DNA from: Artocarpus heterophyllus
Taxonomy: Eukaryota > Streptophyta > Magnoliopsida > Rosales > Moraceae
Direction: 5' to 3'
Assembly: GCA_025403435.1 (NCBI GenBank)
Contig: CM046330.1
Coordinates: 23,323,859-23,387,858 of the forward strand
Length of the DNA: 64,000 nucleotides
Shown here: one piece after another, positions 13,068-23,674 of the stretch
Layout of the letters: each line of letters begins with the position of its first letter
How positions within the stretch are numbered: position 1 is the stretch's first letter
The notes under the pieces: model-generated
Told to the model about the DNA's origin: nothing
The model's database searches: none
Seen by the model: the letters and a program-made list of their open reading frames with translations, nothing else
Position numbers and translations under genes: made by a program

Positions 13068-14600
13068 CTAAGTAAGTAAATATGATAAATCTCGCATCCC
13101 CATAGCTTCCACATACCTCTTGAAGACACTCTGAGTAAGTGTCTTCATGAATAAATCAACTAAATTGTCCTCCGATGCGATTTTGCATATAGCGACATGC
13201 CCGCCTTCTACGAAGTCCTTTATCACATGATACTTTTGATCAATATGCTTACTCTTCTTATGAAATCTTGGTTCCTTAACATTAGCTACCGTTGCACTGT
13301 TATTACAGTATAGAGATACCGTCTTATCCATACTAGGAACTATCTCAAGATCCCTAAAGAAGTTGCAGAGCCACACTGCTTCTTTCGAAGCATCGCTAGG
13401 TGCCACATACTCGGCCTCCATTATTGAATCTGAAGTACAATCTTGCTTCACATTTCTCAAACTGATGGCATTGTCGCCCAGAGTAAACACAAAACTAGAA
13501 GTCAATCTCCTAGAATCCAAACAGGATTGGGAATCCGAACCAGTGTATCCTAAACGAGTCAAATCCTCACCCGAATACATAAGCATATACCCTCGAGTCC
13601 TTCTCAGGTACTTGAAAATATGCTTGACCACAACCCAATGGTTCGGTCTTGGATCTGCCTGAAATTGACTTACAATCCCGACCACATAACAAATATCTTG
13701 TCGTGTGCAAAGCATGGCATACATAAGACTACCCACTGCCAAAGCATAAGGCACCTTCTTCATATATTCTCTTTCTTCCTTAGACTTTGGAGAGTCTTTT
13801 TTAGAAAGATAATTCCAGACCTAGATGGTTGCCCACCTTTCTTGGAATCCTGTATTGCAAACCTCCTAAGAATCTTGTCTATGTAGTTGGCCTAGGACAA
13901 AGCTATCATTTTGTTCTTCCTATCTTGAAAGATCTACATACCGAGAACAAAATTAGCCTCACCCAAGTCTATCATGTCAAACTACTTGGTCAACCATAAT
14001 TTGACTGTTGACAACGCTCTAACGTCATTGCTAATTAACAAAATGTCATCTACATAAAGCAGTACAAAAACCACCTTTTTATCCTTAATGTGTTTGTACA
14101 CACAGGGTTCGTCTACATTTTGTGCAAACCCATAAGTCTTGATCACTTGATCAATTCTTATGTTCTGTGAATGATAAGCCTGCTTAAGTCCATATATTGA
14201 CTTTAGCAGCTTACAAACCTTACCATCCTGACCCTTGACCTTGAAACCATCTGATTGTTCCATATAAATAGACTCATCAAGATAGACATTTAGAAAAGCC
14301 GTCTTGATATCCATCTGCCAAATCTTGTAATCGAGTATGGCAGCTATGGAAAAGAGAATTCGGATGGACTTAAGCATGGCTACAGGCGAAAAGGTTTACT
14401 CATAATTGATTCCTTCTTTTTGCATGTATCCCTTAGCTACTAGTCTAGTCTTAAAGGTTTTGACCTTTCCATCCACTCCTCTCTTCCTTTTGTAGATCCA
14501 CTTACATCCTATGGGTTTTACCCCTTTGGGAAGATCCACAAGCTCCTAGACCTGATTAGTCTCCATAGACTTTATCTCTGTGTTCATGCCTTCTGTCCAG
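13068..14600 (-). pseudogene. Copia element 1 pol: reverse transcriptase and RNase H
   Basis: Minus-strand frames give, in order, the RT start region (WIYKRKRGVDGK type, broken by stops near 14380-14540), an RT core with the catalytic YVDDILL box near 14055-14075, and a 231-residue RNase H/C-terminal frame (13763-13068). That frame contains SLMYAMLCTRQDI, YTGSDSQSCLDSRR, the MEAEY box and the KSKHIDQKYH box. Copia domain order is kept. Stops and frameshifts between segments mean it is not translatable as one polyprotein. The last frame ends 14 bp before the 3' LTR. Confidence 0.9.
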
Positions 14601-16199
14601 AGTTTTGAATCAATATCCTCCGTAGCCTTTGCATAATTGTAAGGATTCCTGTTATGTTCATCTCGTTCAGCCAAGTAGGCCTCACCATTGAACATATACC
14701 TTTTGAGTTGACGCCCAATCCTCCCACTACGTCGAAGCCCCTTAGGTTGTTGTTCGGGTTCGTTCGGTTTTTTTGCACCAATTGGAGTGGTTTCTATCGG
14801 AACCCTCGGAGTGACTGAATCACTCCTCAACTCCTCGAGCACCACTTTGCTTCGAGGGTTAAAGTCGTCTATGTAACTCTCCTCAAGGAAAGTTGCATTA
14901 GTTGTAACCACGACTTTATTTTCCTTTGGGTTATAGAAATAACCCCTTTTAGTCCCTTTTAGATATCCTACAAACACACAAACTTCTAAATGTATTTTTG
15001 AATTATTCGTATCCCTAAACAGGACATAAGCTAGACATCCTTATATGCGAATATGGTTTAAAGATGTCTTCTTACCTGTCCACAACTCATGAGGAGTTTT
15101 TGGAACCGATTTTGAAGGCACATTATTCAAAAGATAATATGCGGTTTGTAATGCATATCCCTAAAAAGACAAAGGCAATGATAAATAACTCATCATGGAC
15201 CTTACCATATCTAATAAAGTCCTATTTCTTCCCTTCGTTATGCCATTTTGCTGCGGAGTGCCGGCGCAGTCAAATGGGATAAAATCTCATTTTCTAATAA
15301 ATGTCCCAAGAACTCATCAGAAAGGTATTCACCACCTCGATCGGATCGAAGTGCCTTTATGGGTCTATTTGCTTTTCTACTTTAGCCTGAAACTCCTTGA
15401 ACTTGTCATAAGTTTTGCTTTTGTGGTGCATCATGTACACATACCCATACCTTGAGTGATCGTCAATACAAGTGATGAAGTGCTCATACCCTCCTCGTGC
15501 CTAGATGTTTGTCGGTCCACAAACATCACTATGCACAAGTTCTAGAACCTCTTCGACCCTATTGCCTTTAGACCTGAATGGTCTTTTGTTCACTTTACCC
15601 TCCAAACAAGATTCACATTATGGTATAGATTTTGCATTTAAATGACTTAAAGGTCCATCCCTTACCAACATTTGAATCCTATTCAGGTTAACATGACCAA
15701 GTCGTGAATGCCAAAGGTAAGTCTTATTAAAAGGAGAAGTTTTAAGTCTTTTAGAATTATTATCATTCATCTCAATACTAAGCAGTAAGTTCATCTTAGG
15801 TTTGATAAAATATAGATTATTTTGCATCCACCCAGAACAGATAAAAGATTTGTTTTTGCGAATCACTACTTTATTATTAAAAGAAACCAAATAGGAGTCT
15901 TTAAATAAACAAGTTACAGAAATTAAATTCCTTTTTAAATTTAGGAACATAAAAATAATCTCGTGAAATTAAATTCCTATAATTATCAAAATACAGATGG
16001 ACGTCTCCCACTGCTTTAACTAAGACCAAGGATCCATTGCCCATCCGTAGTATGAATTCTTCATGCAACAGACTTCTTGTTTTTTTGAACCCCTATAGAG
16101 AAATACAAACATGATTAGTTGCTCTAGAATATATAACCCAAATGTCACTGGATTCCTCAACCAAAAAATTTTCTAAATACAGAAGATCACACCTACCTC
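14601..16199 (-). pseudogene. Copia element 1 protease and integrase
   Basis: The protease active-site region reads YSRATNHVC near 16100-16140, where the family normally has DSGATNHVC, so the catalytic Asp has changed. Downstream on the minus strand, the integrase zinc-binding region HSRLGHVNLNRIQ lies near 15690-15720. The integrase core is broken (15000-15600). The integrase C-terminus and RT linker (FVGYLKGTKRGYFYNP, near 14930-14977) are readable. Several frameshifts make it a dead copy. Confidence 0.85.
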
Positions 16200-17005
16200 C
16201 TCGGGAAAGGAAGTCCTTGTAATTTTTCTTGATGTGCCCAACCTTCTCACAGAAGAAGCACTTTAGGTTCTTTGGGTTTTTTTCTTGTTTTGTCGTTTGT
16301 AGGAATAGAAGACTTCGCGTTCTTGACCCGTTGTTTCTTTCCATTCCCAAGGTTAGGATTGGAACCAGAAGCAGCTACCAAGTTGGCCTCGCCACCAATA
16401 GGAGACTCCCTAATTAGCAGTTTGAAGTCCTATAACTATTTCATCAACTCTGTCAAGGTCATATCTTGCCTATTGTTCAAATTAAATGTAGCTCTAAATG
16501 AAATAAACTCCTTAGATAGAGTCTCAAAAACCATAGTCATCTGATTTTCAGCATCAATGTCAGGTCTATTGGTTTGAGCCTCAACGAGGTAGCCCATGAC
16601 TAACATCATATGCTCCTTTATAGATGTCCTCGGTCTTTGTTTGCAGTTAAGAAGTTTTCGAAGTGCCCCTTGCCGCTTTGTTAAGGCCTGGCCTCCAAAC
16701 ATATCTTCTAGATTATCCAAGATCTGCTTAGCAGTCTCATAATCCTCATGTTGAGCCTACAACACGCTATTCATGCTGGCCATAACATAGTAGCGGGCTT
16801 GATCATTGGCATCTTTTCAGCGATCATACGCTTGGATTTGTTCATTAGTGGAATCTCTCATAAGCACGAGAGGACACAGAGTTGTCAGCACAAATTTTAG
16901 TTTCTCAAAGGACAGGATGATGTTCAGGTTCTGTTTCCAATCATTATAGTTCTCACCGACTAATGAGTTTTTGTCAAGTATAGATGATAAAGTATTTTTA
17001 GACAT
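16200..17005 (-). pseudogene. Copia element 1 gag
   Basis: The minus-strand start at 17005 gives MSKNTLSSILDKNSL, followed by the conserved GENYNDWKQNL, typical of Tork/Angela-type gag N-termini. The middle part (16720-16436) contains NCKQRPRTSIKEHM and an ETLSKEF segment. The zinc knuckle near 16210-16265 reads CFFCEKVGHIKKNY, where the last Cys of CX2CX4HX4C is replaced by Tyr. At least one stop splits the N-terminal and middle parts. Confidence 0.88.
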
Positions 17006-18333
17006 TTTTAATCGACAATAAAGAACCATATACCAAACATAAGTAAACATATAATAATAATTTAGTAAGATAACATAATCATGTAAAACATATAAATGTG
17101 TTTATGTGTCAAAACCTTGAAAATATCACAACCTTATAATGATAATTCCTAACTCAGAATTCAACAAGCTCCTAGGGGAGTCTTGCCAAATTCAATCAAG
17201 AACATAGATCCCCTCCTGATTAATATATGTCATCCAAGACCCATATGATCCAACATATATTAATAATCATTTCTTTGGCCATCAATTCTATTAACAGAAC
17301 TCCTAAGGGAGGTTAATGATAAAATCAATATGAGTGCATAACCATCGTTTCAATATTTTATCCATGATTTACAATCACCACCTAAGGGTGTGCAACCATA
17401 AATCATGCTAAAATACCTTATCCTCTTAAAGATCCAACCCGGGACATGATGATGTCCCTTGCTAGGGGTCGGAACCACCCTATGCTACCTATGGACCAAC
17501 GATGGAGGTCGTAGGTCCTCTCTTCGAAAACCTTCTCCACTCATTCTTTTGAAATTAAGATTTTATTTTATAAACATGCATGAACAATTTTTAATGAGCA
17601 GTACTCCATATTCTATATGACATGTTATCAATATACATGGCAAATCATATTATAATGCAGACAAGCAAAGCAATCATGCAAAGTCACAAGCAAAATAATA
17701 ATAAATAACCGTAATATTATGGTTCCACCCTAGAGAAAAGAAAACAAAGATTACAAGAGATAAATCGAAACATATTATCGATTCTTTATCCTTGAATCTT
17801 CAAATTGTATTGTTCTTCATGTATTGTCCATATTCAAATCTTCAATCCCGCATAGATCGAATATTCCATATTTTTTAGTCATGTCTAAATTTAATGTTTC
17901 TCAGAATTGTCCCAAAAATAGAATCAAAACTATATCGAAAATTGCACCTTTTCTAGAAAAAAATTTAGCTCTCTACTAGTATGCTGATCTGTATGATTGG
18001 CCTACCAGTCATGATCCATCGGCTTGCCGATCTTTTCAGGTCGGCCTGTCAATCATGACAGTTTGGCCTACCAAATTGGAAAGTTTGGTCTGCTACCAAA
18101 GCCACCAGATTTTTACCCCATTGACGGTCTGCCTAACCCGATGTCTGGCCTACCAATTCTGCAACCATCAACCTGCCAAACTGAAGGGTTCGGCATGCCG
18201 ACTGAGCAAAAATCATGCTTTTTAGAAAATACAGTTTTTAATGTAATTTATTAATTTTATTTTCAACAATTCAAAAACATAAAATTAGAGACTCAGGAAA
18301 TACCTAGGAATGCTATCATCCATCTTCTAGATC
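17006..18333 (-). mobile_element. Untranslated leader of copia element 1 (truncated)
   Basis: This stretch is homologous to the gag leader of copy 2 (40358-41690) and holds no ORF of interest. It includes a cluster of TCGGC/GGCCT palindromic motifs at about 17997-18200. Homology with copy 2 stops at the word CATCTTCTAGATC (18321-18333), where an LTR in opposite orientation begins. The primer-binding site and 5' LTR expected to the right in minus orientation are absent here. Confidence 0.75.
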
Positions 18334-20357
18334 ACATGTATGCCCTAAGGAGTAAAAATTTAATATGTTTTTGGAGATATTTTTATCAATGAAGAATTTA
18401 TTTCTTATTTATATACCAAAACTTATCCTTCTTATGTTCATATTTGTTGAATGTATGTTAAGCAAACAAAAGTCTAAGACTGTTGGTCTAAACCTTCAAG
18501 AATTGGGCATATGATGGAAGATTATGCGGAAGACATGATTCTTAAGGTGACAGTCTAAATCATAAGATCCGCAATCGAGGGAATAAAGTTGGGTGTTTTA
18601 GTCATGCAAAGATTGTTATGCTATCTTTATCCCTAACGGGAGATGGTTTGTCTTGACGATTGGAGATGGACTCTGTGAATAGAAACATTGGCACATTGTC
18701 ATAGGTGACGATGTGTTGGATCGGGACATAAAGTGAATTGATTTGGATTAATAATTCTGTCTCATCAAATCGATTCACTTTAGACAATCATATGTATTGT
18801 ATCTTAATCTTGAGATGAATAGTGGGTATGTTGTCTTGACTTATGTCTTTTGATGTACCAAAGGGTGACATCCATATTTTAATAGTGATATGCATGTCGG
18901 TACGTTGGAGGCATGACTCTTGATAACATAGACCTATTATTCACAGATATGGAACCATAGCTCCTCTTTAGGAGTAGTTGATATCCTTTTATATGCGTTA
19001 TCCTGTAATTGAAAAACTAGAGCACTCAACCATTTGATACATAGGTGTAACCGAATGGTATATTGTCTTTAGATGTTAAGTTTTTTGATAGTGAGATAAT
19101 GAAACATAAGAGAAAAATAATCGAGAAGGTAAGACAGAACTTGTCCTTAAGCCAATTATGGATACTCATATGGGGACACGATACATTATGATATGTCATG
19201 GAGACTTAGTTATACGGGCTTCATAATTCTATATAGTTCGAGAGTGTAGCTCTAAGCTTTTAGTGGAGTAGCGTTAGAGTTGATAATTATGAAATGTATA
19301 TTTGGGATATTGGGTTTCATAATTATTAGGATTTTGAACTATATAGGTCTATAAGGTCCCCTTTGCTAGCTCATAAAAATCCTGTAACGATACAGCGTGT
19401 TTTTTCAATAATTGATGACTTGTGTCAAATTATCAGATTGGTTGAAATTCGATAAGATCAAATAATTCATGTCTATTTATTGGTTAAATTAATTTTATGA
19501 ATAAATTAATTCAAGATAAACTTATTGAATTATCAGGATTGGATAATTCGTGTCTGTTTATCGTTTGGATTAATTTTGAATAAATTAATTCAAGATAAAC
19601 TTGTTGAATTATCAGGAATATTTATTTTCCTAGAGATTATCTAGATATGACTGTTTTAATCAGATAACTTCTCTATTGGTTTATTTGAATTAAAACTGAG
19701 GCTCTATCCCAAGAATCTCGGATGGGAAATAAAGATTCACAGGAATCATTTATCAAAAGTTCGACAGGACAATTTTTAAGTTCGGCCTGCCGATGGAGTG
19801 AGTTGGCAGGCCGATCTACCAGTTCGGCTTGCCGACCGAGCATTAAATAAATCACACATTTTCACACAGATTTTATCAGATATTGTTTTTAATTTAATTC
19901 TGATTTGAATTTTTGAGGCCTTATCTGATAAGGACTGACTCTTGGGCCCAACCCCTATAAAAAGGAGAGTGAGACTCATAGTTATCTAGATCAATTGAGA
20001 GATTAAGAGTGAGACTTTGCTGGTGAGACTCTGAAACTCCCTGAGAGCTCTTGTTTACAAATCATGAATACCAGCTTTGGGTTTTTCTCAATTGTTTGGA
20101 AGGAGAGTCGCTTGGTAGAAGAGCTGTAAAAGTGTGCCCACACACACACACCGATCGTGGATAAAGAATAGCAAAGAAGACTAGCTGGTTGAAGCTCTTC
20201 TAGAACGTTACTTCTCTTCACAGATTGCAGGAGCTTTTCTACATTTACGAGGTTAGTAAGATCTGGTTAATTTATGCATAGTATTTTAAACTTGTGTTTT
20301 GAAAAATACTCTGGTATAAAAAATTTTAAAACTTTGCTGCGTACTATTTTTCTAGCA
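18334..20357 (+). mobile_element. Inverted 2-kb LTR of the Tork-like family
   Basis: Reads as the reverse complement of the LTRs at 3856, 11024 and 34485. It starts at ACATGTATGCC, lacking the first six terminal bases TGTTAG, and ends TCTAGCA. It is followed directly by a primer-binding site and leader in plus orientation, so it is a 5' LTR for the plus strand. It abuts the minus-strand leader of element 1 head-on. The palindromic GC-rich motifs are at about 19755-19845. Confidence 0.88.
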
Positions 20358-20359
20358 AT

Positions 20360-20376
20360 TGGTATTAGAGCCATGG
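20360..20376 (+). other. Primer-binding site (initiator-Met tRNA type)
   Basis: TGGTATTAGAGCCATGG follows the LTR end after two bases. It differs by one base from the TGGTATCAGAGC core usual for plant copia elements, which is complementary to the 3' end of initiator methionine tRNA. Confidence 0.8.
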
Positions 20377-20730
20377 TTCTTGCATAAATTTGCAAGTTTG
20401 TGATCATACTATATGAATAAATTATGTGATATTGATCTCTCTTATGCTTGAATTTAATTTTTTAGAGAGTTGACACTCTAGGGTTTCTATATATTTTTAT
20501 GTTGTTATAGATTATATGGTGAATATTTATTAATTAATTATGATTGATTAAATTATTATTTAATTATTTATTAATTAATTTATACCGATTATGGTTCCTT
20601 AGAGGTTAGAATATGTATCTAGGTTGTTCATGTAATTAGATGGTAGACTATCATCCCCATCTAGGAATTATTATTTAATTTTAAATTTGTAAGAATTTTG
20701 TATTAAATAATCATTAAATCTTGAACAAGA
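20377..20730 (+). mobile_element. Inverted 5' leader fragment of the Tork-like element
   Basis: Homologous, in plus orientation, to the reverse complement of 41720-41996 in copy 2. Shared words include TTAGAGAGTTGACACTC, TTAGAATATGTATCTA and CATGTAATTA. Homology fades between 20670 and 20730, close to the leader position where the minus-strand part of element 1 also stops. Together with 18334-20357 this looks like the missing 5' end of element 1, flipped. Confidence 0.7.
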
Positions 20731-20777
20731 GAAGCATTTTGTTTATGATCTCATAATTAATGATGTTGGTACGAACA

Positions 20778-21522
20778 CTTAAACCTTTAAGATAAAAAAA
20801 GGACAAGAAAAAAGATAAAAAGTTTAAGTAAGTTATAAATGAGAATAAAAAGTTCATAATTGGATGTTTATAAATGAGCATAAATGGAATCATGCGTTAT
20901 GTCCTTGATTGCATTCCTTTCTACGATATGTTTATGAGATATGTTTATAAAAAAAAAAAACATTTTAAGATATGTTTTACAAGAAATGTTTATGAAAAAC
21001 ATTTTATTAAGAATGTTTATGAGAAATATTACAAGTAAGATGTTTTACGAGAAGAATTTTAAGAAGAATAATTTTAATGTTTTGTGAGATTATGTTTGAA
21101 GTTACTAAGCGAAAGCTCATTGCAAGTTCCTTCATGTTGTAGGTAGTCTTATAAGAGACCAGTATGACCAGTTGAAGAGCTTGGTGTTACGATGACAAAT
21201 GCAAAGATTGGGAATGGATACCACTATAATAGTTTTCCACAATGTTAAGAAAAAGTCTTCTGTTATAAAAAAATGATTTAAAAAGTTTTTAAGAAAGTAA
21301 ATGTTTTCTAATTGAGTTTAAAGAGAGGTTTTGAATGATTTTAAAAGTCAAGTTTTGAGCTACGTCTCAATTTATGTTACAACGAAAATTGCAATAGTTT
21401 TATAAATGTTTTAAGAAGAGAAAAAAATTTACCTGGTATTTTTCTTACTGGTAAGTAAGATAAAATTAAGAAAATGAAGTTTAAGCAAGTTAAGTAACGG
21501 CTCGAAAAGGCGAGTCGTTATA
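20778..21522. mobile_element. Putative Ty3-gypsy LTR, right part
   Basis: Non-coding sequence ending in GGCGAGTCGTTATA (to 21522). This resembles the GGGTCGTTACA ends of long chromovirus LTRs, with the final CA changed to TA. The left limit is set by a CTTAA at 20778-20782, which matches the five bases before element 1 (11019-11023). That match is short and may be chance. It contains an A-run near 20950 and repeated AAGATATGTTTA words. Confidence 0.35.
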
Positions 21523-21672
21523 AAAACCACTGTTAAAACCATACAGTTTAGAACTCACAGAAACTATAAAGTTCTAAACCACACCATTTCGAACTTGTGA
21601 ACCAAACCTTTGAAGGATTTCAGCCATCGGATGTTGACAACAATTCAAAGCAATGGCCATTGACCTTCATCT

Positions 21673-22459
21673 TGTTGGAAAAATTGGTTCAATGATGCAA
21701 CATAATTTTGAAATTTTATTTAATCACCTAGTATCTAACTCCTGTTGTCAAAAACTATAAATTTAATCTCATTTATTGTGACTTTTGTAGACCCATATGT
21801 GCATGTTGGACTGATCAATTACTAGTAGAAGAAAAGTTTCTCATCGAGCCTTTAATGTTATTCTATTCCTTCAGAACAACTCAGCAAATCTCAATCACAG
21901 TTCCTCTCCTTCCAACCACTCTAGTTCTAAGGAACTAAGATTACCGAAGATGAGTAATATAAACTCAACTCTCTAATTTGTGCTAAGGCATTCTAAGAAT
22001 AAATAAGGACTCAATGCCTCTATTTATAAAATAAGTTGGAGAAGTGAAAAGTTGATCAAAAATCCATGAGGATTTTTCTTCTCCTTATCCGTTGTCCATG
22101 TCAATCACAAAATATCTTTCCTTGCGATACATGCCTATAAGAAATCATGCAGTGAAGAGTTTTCATAATATGATATAAAATCAAGAGTTCAATTTCAAGA
22201 TTTTAGTGGTCACACCAAGTAAGTAATTAAGTGGATAGATTAATCTAGGTCTAATTTATTTGTCATTATTATAGGTTGAATTATATATGCCCATACTAGC
22301 TCACAAATTACAAATAAGAAAATCAGGATAATCAGATATGACGGGATTGAAACATAACACTTGAATTCGACCACATGGCTAGATCTAGACAATCTGGACT
22401 CTTGAAGATAAATTGTGACAAAGCGGGTTTGACAAAAATCTCTGAGTCCATAGCTAACA
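21673..22459 (-). mobile_element. Diverged copia-type LTR, probably partial or solo
   Basis: Starts TGTTGGAAAAATTGG and ends CTAACA. It follows the same internal order as the Tork-like LTRs (TCTCCTTCCAACCA, a run of Ser/Leu-type codons, then CTCTATTTATAAAATAAG as an inverted TATA region) but is only 787 bp and clearly more diverged. No target duplication is seen (CATCT left, ATATC right). No coding domain follows. Confidence 0.45.
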
Positions 22460-23546
22460 ATATCTCTTTACTCATGGAAGATGGTGAGAAATTAATACAT
22501 TCTCAAGGTATGTCTGCTTTCCCATAGAGGAGGGTGTGTTGCTTCTAGCAGATCCACAAGTTTACACACAGGTATTGGTTTGGTGTTAATACAAGTGGAA
22601 CTTATTTTGATAACTGATGAACTTCTAAAAGCCAAACATAAAAGTTGCACCATAATATGTGAGAGCGCAAAAAAAGAGTTTGTCTCTTTTATATATATAT
22701 ATATATATACAGATATAGGTAAAGAAATAAGATAAATATATATATATATCCCATCTTATTAGTTCAACTATCAAAATTCTATTATTTATGACATTTATAT
22801 CTTTATATTTTTGATCAATTTTAAGTTCAAAAGCTCTTCTCAACTATAGCTCCTTTCAAAACATAATATATTCCTTCTCCTCGATCTATGATATAGTAAA
22901 GAAAAAACTTCTTATGCTATGATTTTTAGTCGAAATAACACCTATTATACAAAGAATGAGAGTTGCTTAACAATTTAATGTATAATCACCCAAGTAGCTT
23001 ATTCCCGAGAAGTTACACAAAAATAAAATGAGAGGTAACAATTTTCTATTTTAAGGTTTTTCAATTTATTTTAATTATTAAAATTTTTGAATTAAATCAA
23101 TTTTTAACTTCAGATTAGCTTTAGACTTAATAAAGTTATCAAAATTGACCCTTCATTATATACCAAATGTCAATTACGTGTCAATTTTAGTTAAAAATCC
23201 TAACATAATGAGTTTTTTTGCAACTATTTTATGGATCGGGGGTTATGTTTTGAAAATCAAGGGTTTGTTGCTAAGAATTTTTGTAATTAATCTTTTCGGT
23301 CAATTACTCGGCGTATTCACACAATTCATGTATTGACTTTTTGTTTCATTAAAGATAGATTCGGTCTCATCATATGTAAAAAAAGAAAAACAAAATAGTG
23401 AATAAGTTACTATTCGACAAGATAGTTCCTTAATTTGGAATTGGAGCACATCCATGGTAATTGTGATTTTGTAAATTTATTATCTTTGTTAAGTTCATAT
23501 CAGCTGGAATCATCAGTGCTCGTAGGCTCTTTGGTGCTATTTCTAT
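22460..23546. other. Intergenic spacer downstream of the SPX-MFS gene
   Basis: AT-rich DNA with two TA-dinucleotide runs (about 22690-22710 and 22735-22750). No gene, RNA or recognisable element seen. The short ORF at 23145-23336 resembles nothing I recognise. Confidence 0.5.
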
Positions 23547-23639
23547 ACAACGTTATACACGAGAAGTAAAGGTTTTTATTATTAGTAAAGAAAATTATAA
23601 CTGAAGCAGGTTGCTACCATGGATAATATACAGATGAAC
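23547..23639 (-). repeat. Tandem duplicate of the last 93 bp of the SPX-MFS gene
   Basis: This copy lies immediately downstream (minus sense) of the true 3' end and matches 23640-23732 with a period of exactly 93 bp, judged by the two stop codons at 23582-23584 and 23675-23677. On the minus strand it still reads as the C-terminal residues of the transporter, ending in YNFLY and a stop, against YNSLY in the real gene. The period is a multiple of three, so it is in frame with the gene after the stop. It would normally lie in the 3' UTR. Confidence 0.85.
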
Positions 23640-23674
23640 AACACAACATTATACATAAGTAAAGGTTTTTATTA

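Noticed and set aside
13363..13886. Plus-strand ORFs across the RNase H region of copia element 1
   Set aside because: They are antisense shadows of the minus-strand pol frames, which match known domains.
11019..20782. CTTAA on both sides of element 1 as a proven target duplication
   Set aside because: Only five bases, self-similar and common in AT-rich DNA, and the right border of the flipped block is not sharply defined. Kept as a weak hint only.
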